Positions 1 to 8,771 of a DNA stretch of 64,000 nucleotides are shown here, piece after piece. This DNA is from Streptomyces sp. DHE7-1. GTDB taxonomy: Bacteria; Actinomycetota; Actinomycetes; Streptomycetales; Streptomycetaceae. The stretch covers positions 868,001-932,000 of the forward strand of contig JACJDG010000003.1 of NCBI GenBank assembly GCA_016432725.1, given 5' to 3'. Under the pieces are notes generated by a model, which ran no database searches, was not told the origin of the DNA, and saw nothing but the letters and a program-made list of their open reading frames with translations. The translations under genes and the position numbers were made by a program. The first letter of the stretch is position 1, and every line of letters begins with the position of its first letter.

Positions 1-468
1 CAGCCCGGGGTTGCCGCTCTCGGTGCGCAGGAAGGCGAGCAGTTCGCCGGAGGCGTCGCCGGTGCGGGTCTGCAGGCGGTCGGTGACGACCAGCGCGCCC
101 GCGTTGATGAACGGGTTGCGCGGGATGCCGTTCTCGTACTCGAGCTGCACCAGGGAGTTGAAGGGGTTGCCGGAGGGCTCGCGGCCGACGTGCTCCCAGA
201 GTTCGTCGCCCTCGCGGGCCAGGTCCAGGGCGAGGGTGAACACCTTGGTGATGGACTGCGTGGAGAACGGCTGCCGCCACTCCCCCACCCCGTACACCGT
301 GCCGTCCAGTTCGGCCACGGCCATGCCGAAGCTGCGCGGGTCGCGGGCCGCGAGCGCCGGGATGTAGTCGGCGGGGCGCCCGCGGCCGGGCGTGCGGCCC
401 AGCTCCTGGGCGATGCGCTCCAGGACCGGCAGGAAGGCGGGGGACGACGTCGCTGTCATGATCGCCAT
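1..468 (-). CDS. glsA: Glutaminase (3' part outside window)
   Basis: Hydrolyses L-glutamine to glutamate and ammonia; a cytosolic serine enzyme of the beta-lactamase-like fold. The first ~155 residues are visible and contain FSTQSITKVF, which carries the S-x-x-K catalytic pair, and GNPFNS plus RNPFINAGALV, all typical of GlsA. The start is ATG at 468 or ATG at 459 (four codons in, M-A-I-M-T). The C-terminal half lies beyond the window edge. It sits just downstream of aspA on the same strand, so it belongs with the amide-nitrogen genes that follow. Confidence 0.93.
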   Translation of the reverse strand, partial: MAIMTATSSPAFLPVLERIAQELGRTPGRGRPADYIPALAARDPRSFGMAVAELDGTVYGVGEWRQPFSTQSITKVFTLALDLAREGDELWEHVGREPSGNPFNSLVQLEYENGIPRNPFINAGALVVTDRLQTRTGDASGELLAFLRTESGNPGL

Positions 469-513
469 TGTGCCCCCGGGCCGGTCCGGGCGCCTCGTGC
501 GTGCCCGCCCGGG

Positions 514-1923
514 TCAGGCGGCGGGCGCCCCGCTGCCCGCGACGATCTCGGGGCGCAGCAGTCCGGCCAGCCGGTCGGCGGGCAACAGGCCCTTCTCCAG
601 CACGAGTTCGGCCACGCCCCGGCCGGTGGCGAGGGCTTCCTTGGCGATGTCGGTGGCGGCCGTGTAGCCGATGTACGGGTTGAGCGCGGTGACCAGCCCG
701 ATGGAGTTCTCCACGGCCGCGCGCAGCCGCTCGGTGTTGGCGGTGATGCCGGTGACGCACCGTTCGGCCAGCGTCAGGCAGGCGCTGCGCAGATGGGTGA
801 TGCTCTCCGACAGGGAGTGCAGGATGAGCGGCTCAAACGCGTTGAGCTGGAGCTGTCCGGCCTCGGCGGCCATGGTGATGGCGACGTCGTTGCCGATGAC
901 CTCGAAGGCGACCTGGTTGACGACCTCGGGGATGACCGGGTTGACCTTGCCCGGCATGATCGACGAACCGGCCTGCACCGGTGGCAGGTTGATCTCGCCG
1001 AGGCCCGCGCGGGGACCGGAGGACAGCAGGCGCAGGTCGTTGCAGCTCTTGGAGAGCTTGACCGCGACCCGCTTCAGCACACCGGACATCTGCACGAAGG
1101 CACCGCAGTCCTGGGTGGCCTCGACCAGGTTGGCCGCGGTGACCAGGGGCAGTCCGGTGATGGCGGCGAGGTGCCTGCGGGCGGCCTCGGCGTAGCCGGC
1201 CGGGGCGTTGAGGCCGGTGCCGATGGCGGTGGCGCCGAGGTTGATCTCGTGGATCAGTTCCACGGCCTCGGCGAGCCGGCTCCGGTCCTCGTCGAGCATC
1301 ACGGCGAACGTCGAGAACTCCTGGCCGAGGGTCATCGGCACGGCGTCCTGGAGCTGGGTGCGGCCCATCTTCAGCACGTCGCGGAACTCGAAGGCCTTGC
1401 CCGCGAAGGCGTCCTGGAGGACGGCCATGGCCTTGAGCAGACCGCGCACCGCGAACACCGTCGCGATCTTGACGGCGGTGGGGTACACGTCGTTCGTGGA
1501 CTGGCCGAGGTTGACGTCCTCGTTGGGGTGCAGGTGCTCGTACCGGCCCTTGCCGTGGCCGAGCAGTTCCAGCGCGCGGTTGGCCACGACCTCGTTGGCG
1601 TTCATGTTGGTGGACGTGCCGGCGCCGCCCTGGATGACGTCCACGACGAACTGGTCGTGCAGAGCGCCCGCGCGTATCTCCCGGCAGGCGGCGACGATCG
1701 CGGCCGCCTTCCGGGGCTCCAGCAGGCCGAGTTCCTCGTTGGCGAGGGCGGCGGCCTCCTTCACGGCCGCCAGGGCGTCGATCAGGTGCGGGTAGGCGGA
1801 GATCGGGGTGCCGGTGATGGGGAAGTTCTCCGTCGCGCGCAGGGTGTGGATGCCCCAGTACGCGTCGGCGGGTACGTCGCGGTCGCCGAGCAGGTCGTGC
1901 TCGCTTCGGGTGGCGGCGGTCAT
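514..1923 (-). CDS. aspA: Aspartate ammonia-lyase
   Basis: Converts L-aspartate to fumarate and ammonia (fumarase/aspartase superfamily, tetrameric, cytosolic). The 469-residue product has the family signature SSIMPGKVNP near residue 320 (catalytic loop serine), NMNANEVVANRA near 108, and GQSTNDVYPTA near 140. Its length is normal for the family. It lies 45 bp downstream of the asparaginase gene on the same strand. Together they form a path from asparagine to aspartate to fumarate, probably one transcript with the FadR-type regulator upstream. Fumarase is the main alternative, but the N-terminal layout and the operon context favour aspartase. Confidence 0.95.
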   Translation of the reverse strand: MTAATRSEHDLLGDRDVPADAYWGIHTLRATENFPITGTPISAYPHLIDALAAVKEAAALANEELGLLEPRKAAAIVAACREIRAGALHDQFVVDVIQGGAGTSTNMNANEVVANRALELLGHGKGRYEHLHPNEDVNLGQSTNDVYPTAVKIATVFAVRGLLKAMAVLQDAFAGKAFEFRDVLKMGRTQLQDAVPMTLGQEFSTFAVMLDEDRSRLAEAVELIHEINLGATAIGTGLNAPAGYAEAARRHLAAITGLPLVTAANLVEATQDCGAFVQMSGVLKRVAVKLSKSCNDLRLLSSGPRAGLGEINLPPVQAGSSIMPGKVNPVIPEVVNQVAFEVIGNDVAITMAAEAGQLQLNAFEPLILHSLSESITHLRSACLTLAERCVTGITANTERLRAAVENSIGLVTALNPYIGYTAATDIAKEALATGRGVAELVLEKGLLPADRLAGLLRPEIVAGSGAPAA

Positions 1924-1968
1924 CGGGGTGCGGCCTCTTTCGGAGGGACAGGGGGTGTGGGGGCGGGG

Positions 1969-2994
1969 TCAGGCGCAGGTCGGCAGCGGGACCGGGTCCA
2001 GTGCCGCCACCGGCCGCACCCGGCCGACCGGCTCCCCTCCGCCGAGCAGCGGCTCGCCCGCGAACGCGGTGAGCAGGGCGGGGTCGACGCCGGCCCGGGC
2101 CAGGGCCGCCGCGGCCACCGGTATGCGGGCCCGGTTCGCGCCGTCGGCGATCTTGACGGCGACGGCGCGGCCGTCCGGGAGCGCGGCGACCTGGACGCCC
2201 TCGAAGCCGTCCTTGGCGAGCAGGCCCGGCACGGCCCGCATCAGCTCGGCCACGTCCCGGCCGGCGCCGGAGGCCATCTCGGCGTGCTCGCGCATGGCGT
2301 CGGCCACCCGGGCCCCGGCGGTACCGGGCGCGGCGGTGGTGAGACGGGCGGCGGCGCGGGCGAGGCCGTGCAGGGAGACGGAGAACAGCGGCGCGCCGCA
2401 GCCGTCCACGGTCACCCGGGCGATCGGCTGGCCGGTGAGTTCCTCGACCGTGTCCGCGACGGCCCGCTGGAGCGGGTGGGCCGGGTCCAGGTAGTCCGGC
2501 AGGGACCAGCCGTTGAGCTTCGCGGTCCACAGCATCGCCGCGTGCTTGCCGGAGCAGTTCTGGGCGAGCCGCGAGGGCTCCCGGCCCGCGCGGACCCAGG
2601 CGTCCCGGACGGCCGGGCCGTACGGCATGTCGGGCACGTTGCGCAGGTCGTCCGCGCCGAGCCCGGCGAGTTCCAGGATCCGCCGGGTGCCGTCGAGGTG
2701 CCGCTCCTCGCCGGAGTGGCTCGCGGCGGCCAGCGAGAGCAGCGCGCCGTCCAGCGGGAGACCGGCGCGCAGCATGGCCACGGCCTGGAGCGGCTTGAGG
2801 GCCGAGCGGGGGTAGAACGCGGCCTCGATGTCGCCGAGCTGGAGCTGGACGCGGCCGTCGGCGCCGAGGACGACGACCGAGCCGTAGTGGACGCCCTCGA
2901 CGACTCCGCCGCGCACGAGGTGGGCGACGGGGGCGTGCCGGGGTTCCCGGACGGCGGGCGCGGACGCGGTGGCGGGAGAGCTGCTGTACATCAC
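1969..2994 (-). CDS. Asparaginase (actinobacterial PF06089-type)
   Basis: Likely hydrolyses L-asparagine to aspartate and ammonia. The 341 residues match the asparaginase family seen in Rhizobium and actinomycetes: FYPRSALKPLQAVAM near residue 60, SHSGEERH near 112, NCSGKHAAML near 166 and TVDGCGAPLFSVSL near 215. No signal peptide is seen, so it should be cytosolic. It lies between the FadR-type regulator (73 bp upstream) and aspA. The start is an ATG pair at 2994/2991. Confidence 0.88.
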   Translation of the reverse strand: MMYSSSPATASAPAVREPRHAPVAHLVRGGVVEGVHYGSVVVLGADGRVQLQLGDIEAAFYPRSALKPLQAVAMLRAGLPLDGALLSLAAASHSGEERHLDGTRRILELAGLGADDLRNVPDMPYGPAVRDAWVRAGREPSRLAQNCSGKHAAMLWTAKLNGWSLPDYLDPAHPLQRAVADTVEELTGQPIARVTVDGCGAPLFSVSLHGLARAAARLTTAAPGTAGARVADAMREHAEMASGAGRDVAELMRAVPGLLAKDGFEGVQVAALPDGRAVAVKIADGANRARIPVAAAALARAGVDPALLTAFAGEPLLGGGEPVGRVRPVAALDPVPLPTCA

Positions 2995-3067
2995 TGCCTG
3001 AATCGGTGGTCGGGGTGGGGAGGGCGGGACGGGCGCGGGGCGCGGGTGGCGTGGACCGGACCGCGGG

Positions 3068-3799
3068 TCACGCGCCGGGGCCGCCGTCGGCGGCCGCGTC
3101 GGGGCGGCCGGCGCGCACGATGTCGGTGAGGGTCGTCTCGACGCGGTCGAGGTGGTGGCTCATGGCCTGGACGGCGTCGTGTTCGCTGCCGTCCGCCAGC
3201 GCCTCGAGGATCGCCCGGTGTTCCCGGTTGGACTGCTCGCGGCGTCCGCCCAGTTCGTTGAGGAAGGCCGACTGGCGGGCCAGCGCGTCGCGGATCTCCT
3301 CGATGACCCGGCGGAAGACGGGGTTCTGCGCGGCCTCGGCGACGGCGAGGTGGAAGAGGCTGTCCATCGCGACCCACGCGGTGGTGTCCGTCTCCCGCTC
3401 CATGCGGTCGAGCAGCCGGTCGAGGCGGTCCAGGTTCTCCGGGGTGCGGCGGACCGCCGCGTAGCCGGCGACCGGTATCTCGACGTGGCGGCGGACCTCG
3501 AGCAGATGGCCGGCCGTGTAGTCGCCGAAGGTGGGCTCGTCGACCGAGTCCGCGACGACGAAGGTGCCCTTGCCGGTCCGGGAGACCGTCAGGCCCATCG
3601 TCTGCAGCGCGCGCAGCGCCTCGCGCAGCACCGGCCGGGAGACCTCGAGGGTGCGGCACAGTTCGGCCTCGGAGGGGAGCTTGTCGCCCACGGCGTACTC
3701 GCCGCGTTCGATGGCACCGCGCAGGTGGCCGAGGACCGCCTCCATGGCGCTGACGCGCCGCGGACCGGGACCACCTGTCTGGCTGTCTGACAGGTTCAC
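3068..3799 (-). CDS. FadR-type GntR transcriptional regulator
   Basis: DNA-binding regulator, probably of the asparaginase-aspartase genes directly downstream. The N-terminal winged helix (about residues 18-85) has GDKLPSEAELCRTLEVSRPVLREAL, broken here as GDKLPSEAEL and SRPVLREALRAL. The C-terminal half is an all-helical FCD ligand domain with conserved histidines (FHLAVAEAAQNP, HRAILEAL, MSHHLDRVE), as expected for a metal-binding effector site. The start used is GTG 3799. ATG 3745 is an alternative that gives a shorter N-terminus. A perfect inverted repeat overlaps the 5' end. Ligand unknown; aspartate or asparagine is a guess from context. Confidence 0.9.
   Translation of the reverse strand: MNLSDSQTGGPGPRRVSAMEAVLGHLRGAIERGEYAVGDKLPSEAELCRTLEVSRPVLREALRALQTMGLTVSRTGKGTFVVADSVDEPTFGDYTAGHLLEVRRHVEIPVAGYAAVRRTPENLDRLDRLLDRMERETDTTAWVAMDSLFHLAVAEAAQNPVFRRVIEEIRDALARQSAFLNELGGRREQSNREHRAILEALADGSEHDAVQAMSHHLDRVETTLTDIVRAGRPDAAADGGPGA
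3773..3795. promoter_or_regulatory. Putative operator of the FadR-type regulator
   Basis: ACCTGTC and GACAGGT form a perfect 7-bp inverted repeat with a 9-bp spacer. It lies within the first codons of the regulator if GTG 3799 is the start, or just upstream of the gene if ATG 3745 is used. An autoregulatory operator is the simplest reading; this is inference from symmetry and position. Confidence 0.5.
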
Positions 3800-3917
3800 A
3801 CGAGCGATCCTGCGTCCTGCGGGGCGACCCTGTCAAGGCGGGCCGATCGGGGGAACGGACACGGGGTGCGGCGCCCGGACCGGGCCGCCGCACCCCGCGG
3901 GTGACCGGTGACTTCGC

Positions 3918-4754
3918 TCAGCTGCTGAGGGTGCCGGTGGCGAGCAGGCCGAGGAGCGCGACGCCGATCACGATCCGGTAGATCACGAAGGCGTTGAAGG
4001 AGTGCTTGGCGACGAACTTCAGCAGCCAGGCGATGGAGGCGTAGGCGACCACGAAGGACACGATCGTCCCGGCGGCCAGCGGGGCGGCGCCCACCCCCGC
4101 GCCGAGGGCGTCCTTCAGCTCGTAGATGCCGGCGCCGGTCAGGGCCGGGATGCCGAGGAAGAACGACAGGCGGGTGGCCGCGACCCGGTCCAGGTCGAGG
4201 ATGAGCGCGGTGGACATGGTGGCGCCGGAGCGGGAGAAGCCGGGGAAGAGCAGCGCGAGGATCTGCGAGCAGCCGACCAGCATCGCGTCCTTGAAGGAGG
4301 TGTCGTCCTCACCGCGCTTGTGCCGGCCCATCTGGTCGGCCGCCCACATCACACCGGATCCGACGATCAGGGAGCCGGCGACCACCCAGAGCGAGGCGAG
4401 CGGGCCTTCGATCAGCGGCTTCGCGGCCAGGCCGACCACGACGATCGGGATGGTCGCGGCGATCACCCACCAGGCGAACTTGTAGTCGTGGTGGTAGCGC
4501 TCCTCGGGCTTGGTCAGGCCGCGGAACCAGGCGGAGACGATCCGCTTGATGTCCTTGAAGAAGTACACGAGCACGGCCGCGATGGCGCCGACCTGGATGA
4601 CGGCGGAGAACCCGACGACGGACTTGTCGTCGACGGGGATGTCCATGAGCCCCTCGGCGATCTTGAGGTGGCCGGTCGACGACACGGGGAGGAACTCGGT
4701 CACCCCCTCGACTACTCCGAGGACGACGGCCTGACCGACGGAGATGGCGCTCAT
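3918..4754 (-). CDS. uppP: Undecaprenyl-diphosphatase (BacA/UppP)
   Basis: Integral membrane phosphatase that recycles undecaprenyl pyrophosphate to the monophosphate carrier for peptidoglycan and other envelope polymers. The 278 residues include the two family motifs, EGVTEFLPVSSTGHL near residue 16 and FPGFSRSGATMS near 172, and about eight hydrophobic segments. The start at ATG 4754 has purines upstream. It stands alone between the regulator and the fluoride genes. Confidence 0.95.
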   Translation of the reverse strand: MSAISVGQAVVLGVVEGVTEFLPVSSTGHLKIAEGLMDIPVDDKSVVGFSAVIQVGAIAAVLVYFFKDIKRIVSAWFRGLTKPEERYHHDYKFAWWVIAATIPIVVVGLAAKPLIEGPLASLWVVAGSLIVGSGVMWAADQMGRHKRGEDDTSFKDAMLVGCSQILALLFPGFSRSGATMSTALILDLDRVAATRLSFFLGIPALTGAGIYELKDALGAGVGAAPLAAGTIVSFVVAYASIAWLLKFVAKHSFNAFVIYRIVIGVALLGLLATGTLSS

Positions 4755-4829
4755 GGGATCCAGTTCTGAAGAGAGTTGGTCGACAGTGCTGTAGACGTTC
4801 CTACTATGCCCGGTGCGGCGGACCGGTCG

Positions 4830-5204
4830 CTACGCCCACAGGGCGCCGGCGAGCCAGACCCCGGCGAAGGCCGCCGCCAGACCGGCCACCACGCTCGCCG
4901 CGGCGTTGGCCGCAGCGTAGAGGGCCGCACCGGCCTCGGTCAGCCTGAGCGTCTCGTAGGAGAAGGTCGAGTACGTCGTCAGGGCTCCGCACAGGCCGGT
5001 GCCCAGCAGCAGCTGAAGGTGCTGACCTGCGGCTCCCGCCAAGGCGGCACCGGTGAGCAGCCCCAGGACCAGGCAGCCGGTGACGTTCACCACGAACGTG
5101 CCCCAGGGGAAGAGCGAGTCGTGCCTGGCCTGGACGGCGCGGTCGGTGAGATAGCGCAGGGGCGCGCCGACCGCGGCCCCCAGCACGACCAGCAGCCAGT
5201 TCAC
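4830..5204 (-). CDS. crcB: Fluoride channel subunit CrcB/Fluc
   Basis: Small four-helix membrane protein of the Fluc family, which exports fluoride. The 124 residues include the conserved [10 protein letters not shown] near 15, [11 protein letters not shown] near 35 and [15 protein letters not shown] near 76, with the TxxSTF pore element. Its start overlaps the stop of the upstream DUF190 gene. With the second crcB at 5578 it probably forms a heteromeric channel, as is common where crcB genes come in pairs. Confidence 0.93.
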   Translation of the reverse strand: MNWLLVVLGAAVGAPLRYLTDRAVQARHDSLFPWGTFVVNVTGCLVLGLLTGAALAGAAGQHLQLLLGTGLCGALTTYSTFSYETLRLTEAGAALYAAANAAASVVAGLAAAFAGVWLAGALWA

Positions 5205-5581
5205 AACGACCTCTTACCGTTCGGGTCCGTTCCGTCCGGGTCCGGGCCCCGCCCCACGTACCGGATGACCTCGCAGTCCTCCAAGGTCACCAGCCCTTCG
5301 CCGACCAGTTCGTCGAGCTGCGGCAGGAACGCCCTGACGCGCTCCTCGGTGTCCACGACGACGATCGCGACCGGCAGGTCCTCGCTCAGCGAGAGCAGCC
5401 GGGAGGTGTGGATGCGTGAGGAGGCGCCGAAGCCCTCGACGCCCCGGAAGACGCTGGCCCCGGCGAGTCCGGCGGCGTGCGCGCGGTGCACGATCTCGGA
5501 GTAGAGCGGCCTGTGGTGCCAGGTGTCGTCCTCGCCGATGTACACGGTCAGCCGCAGGGCCCGGCCGGTGAGGGATGTCAT
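5201..5581 (-). CDS. DUF190 protein
   Basis: A 126-residue soluble protein of the DUF190 family, with a ferredoxin-like fold related to PII-type regulators. [20 protein letters not shown] near residue 10 and [12 protein letters not shown] near 39 are characteristic. It lies between two crcB genes, with overlaps at both ends (ATG 5581 overlaps the upstream crcB stop and its TGA overlaps the downstream crcB start). Translation is probably coupled. The role is unproven; linkage suggests a part in fluoride export. Confidence 0.85.
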   Translation of the reverse strand: MTSLTGRALRLTVYIGEDDTWHHRPLYSEIVHRAHAAGLAGASVFRGVEGFGASSRIHTSRLLSLSEDLPVAIVVVDTEERVRAFLPQLDELVGEGLVTLEDCEVIRYVGRGPDPDGTDPNGKRSL

Positions 5582-6069
5582 CGCTGCCTCCTGGTGAGCA
5601 GGGCACGGGCGGCGGCCGAGGCCGCCCACACCGCCGCGAGGGCCGCGAGCAGGGTGACGGCGAGATACACCAGGGCGGTGCGCGGGTGCCCGCCGTCGGT
5701 GAGCTTCTGGATGTCGACGGCGTAGGTGGAGAAGGTCGTGTAGCCGCCGAGCACCCCGGTGCCGAAGAAGGGGCGGACCAGGCGGTGGGCGGCCCACACA
5801 TCGGTGATCAGCACCATGAGGACGCCGATCACGGCGCAGCCGGAGACGTTGGTCCAGAAGGTCGCCCAGGGGAAACCGCCGGCCGGGGTGGGCCAGGCCA
5901 GGGTGAGCGCGTAGCGGGCCGTCGCCCCGAGGGAGCCGCCGGCGGCGACCACCGCGACGACGGGAGCCTGGGCGCGCCATTCGGACCGCCGCCGCTGGGC
6001 GGGGCGGGCGCGGAGGCTCTCGGCTTCCGGGGCTGTCATGCTCGTGGATCTCCTGTTCGGCCGGACCAC
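5578..6069 (-). CDS. crcB: Fluoride channel subunit CrcB/Fluc, second copy
   Basis: Second Fluc subunit, up to 163 residues, with a ~30-residue basic N-terminal extension before the first helix. It shows [25 protein letters not shown] and [15 protein letters not shown], matching the first copy. ATG 6039 gives a 153-residue product and may be the true start. It leads a three-gene overlapping operon crcB-DUF190-crcB. Confidence 0.92.
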   Translation of the reverse strand: MVRPNRRSTSMTAPEAESLRARPAQRRRSEWRAQAPVVAVVAAGGSLGATARYALTLAWPTPAGGFPWATFWTNVSGCAVIGVLMVLITDVWAAHRLVRPFFGTGVLGGYTTFSTYAVDIQKLTDGGHPRTALVYLAVTLLAALAAVWAASAAARALLTRRQR

Positions 6070-6107
6070 GACGGGTGATCACGGCCGGGCACCAGGGTAC
6101 CGCCGGG

Positions 6108-7058
6108 TCACCCGGTGGCCGGTGCCGCGCAGACGGCGACGCCCGGCTCCCAGAAGCTGCCGAGGACCAGCAGACCGGCGCTCACGCAGACGCTGGTGAC
6201 CATGCGGTAGCGGGAGCGGTGGCGGCTCAGGTGGTGCACGGTGCGGCCGTGGTCGTCGACCGCCACCACGCCGATCGTGCCGCCCGGACGGAACGGGGCG
6301 CGGACGGCCGCCCGGGCGGCGGCCCGGCGGGCGCCCGGCGGGGTGCGGTGCAGCAGGCCGAGCGGAGGGACGCGGGGTCCGGCGAGGGCCACCCAGACCG
6401 GTCCGTCCGGGCTCTCGCGCCACATGTTGTCGGGCATGCCCGGCAGGTCCGTGAAGTGGTCGGACCGGCCGGCGCGCGGTCCGGTGAGGTGGTAGCGGGT
6501 GAGCCGGCAGGCGCCGGTCTCGGCGATCACCAGGAAGGTGCCGTCACCGCTCAGCGCGAGACCGTTGGCGAACTGGAGGCCGTCCAGCAGCACCTCGGGT
6601 GTGCCGCCGCCGGGCGGAAGGCGGAGCAGCCGGCCGGTGCCGGTGTGCTCCACGATGTCGCCGATCCACTGCTCCAGGGGGTAGCGGCGGCTGGAGACGG
6701 TGAAGCACACGCTGCCGTCGTCCAGCGCGACGGCGTTGCTGCACACCCGCAGCCGCTCCCCCGCCACCGAGTCCGCCAGGACCCGCACGGCGCCGTCGGG
6801 GTCGACCCGGAGCAGGCCGCGTTCCGCGTCGCAGACCAGCAGGCCGCCGTCGGCCAGCGGTTCCAGACCGAGCGGGCGGCCGCCGGTGTCGGCCAGTGTC
6901 TCGACCCGGACCGCGCGCGGATCGGCGAGGTGACGGATGCGCAGGACGCGTCCGTCCGCCGTCCCGGTCAGGACGTGGCCCTCGGCGTCGGTCACCACGT
7001 CCTCCGGGCCGCGGCCGCCGAGGCGCACGTAGTGGAGTGGGACGAGTGCCTTGGTCAT
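6108..7058 (-). CDS. SMP-30/strictosidine synthase-like beta-propeller protein
   Basis: A 316-residue protein with six-bladed propeller features: repeated G-x-V-L/R-x-D elements, [13 protein letters not shown] near residue 16, [11 protein letters not shown] near 160 and [19 protein letters not shown] near 205. These match the SMP-30/gluconolactonase and strictosidine synthase-like families, usually metal-dependent lactonases or esterases. The substrate cannot be read from sequence. Its upstream neighbour, 6 bp away, is a small HTH gene on the same strand that may control it. Confidence 0.75.
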   Translation of the reverse strand: MTKALVPLHYVRLGGRGPEDVVTDAEGHVLTGTADGRVLRIRHLADPRAVRVETLADTGGRPLGLEPLADGGLLVCDAERGLLRVDPDGAVRVLADSVAGERLRVCSNAVALDDGSVCFTVSSRRYPLEQWIGDIVEHTGTGRLLRLPPGGGTPEVLLDGLQFANGLALSGDGTFLVIAETGACRLTRYHLTGPRAGRSDHFTDLPGMPDNMWRESPDGPVWVALAGPRVPPLGLLHRTPPGARRAAARAAVRAPFRPGGTIGVVAVDDHGRTVHHLSRHRSRYRMVTSVCVSAGLLVLGSFWEPGVAVCAAPATG

Positions 7059-7064
7059 TCGTGT

Positions 7065-7355
7065 TCACCAGCCCTTCTCGAACATGCGGGCCACCTCGGC
7101 GATGCGGATCTCGTCACGCCGGTAGTGGGTGCGGCACCGGATCCGCCGGGTGCGGAGCAGGCCCAGGCGGGTCAGCAGGTCGAGGTGGGCGGCGGCCGTC
7201 CGGCGGGGCACACCCAGCTTGGCGGCCACGGCCCACGCGGTGACGCCCGTCTCGGCCGGGTCGCCGCTCCCGCGCCCGGCCGGGAAGTGCGCCGCCGGGT
7301 CCTTGAGCCAGTCAAGGATGGTCTGCCGTACGCGGCCCGAGGGAGTTCCCGTCAT
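7065..7355 (-). CDS. Small winged-helix (ArsR-like) regulator
   Basis: A 96-residue protein whose middle (TAWAVAAKLGVPRRTAAAHL, about residues 40-60) is a helix-turn-helix, followed by LLTRLGLLRTRRI and a short wing. The start is ATG 7355. It sits directly upstream of the SMP-30-like gene in the same direction, so the two are likely co-transcribed. No metal-binding cysteines of ArsR type are visible. Target unknown. Confidence 0.7.
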   Translation of the reverse strand: MTGTPSGRVRQTILDWLKDPAAHFPAGRGSGDPAETGVTAWAVAAKLGVPRRTAAAHLDLLTRLGLLRTRRIRCRTHYRRDEIRIAEVARMFEKGW

Positions 7356-7888
7356 CCGTCCCGCCTCCGTCCCCGGCCTCCTCGTGCGCGGTGTTCCCAC
7401 TCTGGCGCAGCCGGACGCGTCCCGTACAAGACTCGTCGCCCCTTGACCGGTACCGAACGGCCTTTGCCGCGCGAGGAATTCACGGGCAGTGCACGGAACC
7501 CGGCCGTCCGCCCACGGCCGGGTCCCCTCCGGGGCGGTTCGGCGGTGGCCGGACCGGGCCGTAGACCACTCCCCCGCGGCCACCGCGGCGACCCCGGCGC
7601 TCACCGCCGACCGTCGGCCGGGGGAACCGGACCGCCGGCGGGACGGTGCGGGGCGCGTGCGGGGCCCGCTCGTCCGAATGGGCGGCCGGGGCCCGGCCGC
7701 GGGGGTCCTCCCGGCGGAACCGGTCCGCCGCGAGTCGGCCCGAGCCGCGCCGGCCCCGCGGCGGCGGTGACCGGGGCCGGGCCGGCGCAACCGGTCAGGA
7801 TCGGAGAAGCGGCGGCGGGCCCGCCCGGCCTAGCGTGGAGTCACCGGCGGGGAGCCGTCGGGACACCGACCTCCGAGGAGTGAGTTCC
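7356..7888. other. Intergenic region between divergent genes
   Basis: This 533-bp stretch separates the leftward HTH gene from the rightward VOC gene. I see no convincing gene. GAGGAG at 7875-7880 is the ribosome site of the VOC gene. TACCGAACGGCCTTT (about 7451-7465) is a half match to the island palindrome described elsewhere, but it is too weak to call. Confidence 0.5.
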
Positions 7889-8239
7889 ATGACCGCCGGC
7901 GCGCAGACGATCATCTACCCCGTCAAGGACCTGGAGAAGGCCAAGGCTCTGTTCGCGGCGCTGCTGGGTGTCGAGCCGTACGCGGACGAGCCGTACTACG
8001 TCGGTTTCAAGGCCGCCGGGCAGGACGTCGGTCTCGATCCGAGCGGGCACGCCAAGGGCATGACCGGGCCGGTCCCCTACTGGCACGTCACCGATCTGCG
8101 GGAGCGGCTGGCCGCGCTGGTGGCGGCGGGCGCCGAGCCGGTGCAGGACGCGCAGGACGTCGGCGGCGGCCGGCTGATCGCGTTCGTCAGGGACGCCGAC
8201 GGCAACCTGGTGGGCCTCCTCCAGGACCCGGCCGCCTGA
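7889..8239 (+). CDS. VOC (glyoxalase/bleomycin-resistance) family protein
   Basis: A 116-residue single vicinal-oxygen-chelate domain: IIYPVKDLEKAKALFAALLGVEP at the N-terminus (split as YPVKDLEKAKALFAALLG), YYVGFKAAGQDVGL in the middle, and a C-terminal FVRDADGNLVGLLQ strand. The metal-site glutamate usual in this strand is not obvious, so enzyme activity is uncertain. The start is ATG 7889 with GAGGAG 9 bp upstream. The MarR gene follows on the same strand. Confidence 0.85.
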   Translation: MTAGAQTIIYPVKDLEKAKALFAALLGVEPYADEPYYVGFKAAGQDVGLDPSGHAKGMTGPVPYWHVTDLRERLAALVAAGAEPVQDAQDVGGGRLIAFVRDADGNLVGLLQDPAA

Positions 8240-8265
8240 GCCGTCACGGGCCCCGGCATCCGCAC

Positions 8266-8283
8266 TAGTTGCACACTCAACGA
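8266..8283. promoter_or_regulatory. Possible MarR operator
   Basis: GTTGCACACTCAAC at 8268-8281 has short inverted arms (GTTG/CAAC) and lies about 30-45 bp upstream of the MarR start. Its place and TTG-rich symmetry fit an autoregulatory MarR site. Weak evidence. Confidence 0.3.
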
Positions 8284-8311
8284 TTGGCCGGAACGGTGCT
8301 ACGGTGCGGGT

Positions 8312-8710
8312 ATGGCAGTCAAGACGGCCGATGCCCGGCTCGAGGAACGGTGGCGGGACATCCTCACCGTGCACGCGCGCACGATGTGCGAGATCGACCG
8401 CGCCCTGCATCCGCACGGGCTCGGCGCCAGCGACTTCGAGGTGCTGGACATCCTGGCCGCCGAGTCGCCCGCGCAGGGCGACCAGTGCCGGGTGCAGAAC
8501 CTGGTCGGGCGGGTCCATCTCAGCCAGAGCGCGCTGTCCCGGCTGATCGGCCGGCTGGAGAAGGACGGCCTGGTCGAACGCTCGGTGTGCGCGGAGGACC
8601 GGCGCGGGGTGTGGGTCGCGCTGACCCCCAGGGGCCGTGATCTGCACGCCGAGGTACTGCCGCTGCAGCGGGCCGTGCTGGAGCGGATGCTGGCCGAACG
8701 GACCGGATGA
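8312..8710 (+). CDS. MarR family transcriptional regulator
   Basis: A 132-residue winged-helix regulator. ADFEVLDILA-like text (ASDFEVLDILAAES, residue ~40) leads into the HTH, with LVGRVHLSQSALSRLIGRLE as the recognition part (65-85) and ERSVCAEDRRGVWVALTPRG as the wing (90-110). The last 20 residues form the dimer helix. It follows the VOC gene and may control it in response to a phenolic or oxidant. No redox cysteine pair typical of OhrR is seen. Confidence 0.9.
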   Translation: MAVKTADARLEERWRDILTVHARTMCEIDRALHPHGLGASDFEVLDILAAESPAQGDQCRVQNLVGRVHLSQSALSRLIGRLEKDGLVERSVCAEDRRGVWVALTPRGRDLHAEVLPLQRAVLERMLAERTG

Positions 8711-8771
8711 CCCGGAGCGGACCGCGGGACACCGTCGTGGGCCCCGCGGTTCCGTCGCGCGTACGGGCCGC

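Noticed and set aside
190-3129. A 979-codon open frame on the + strand opposite aspA and the asparaginase gene
   Set aside because: It is low-complexity (Gly/Asp/Arg-rich), has no family motif and covers well-supported genes on the other strand; long antisense frames are expected at this G+C.
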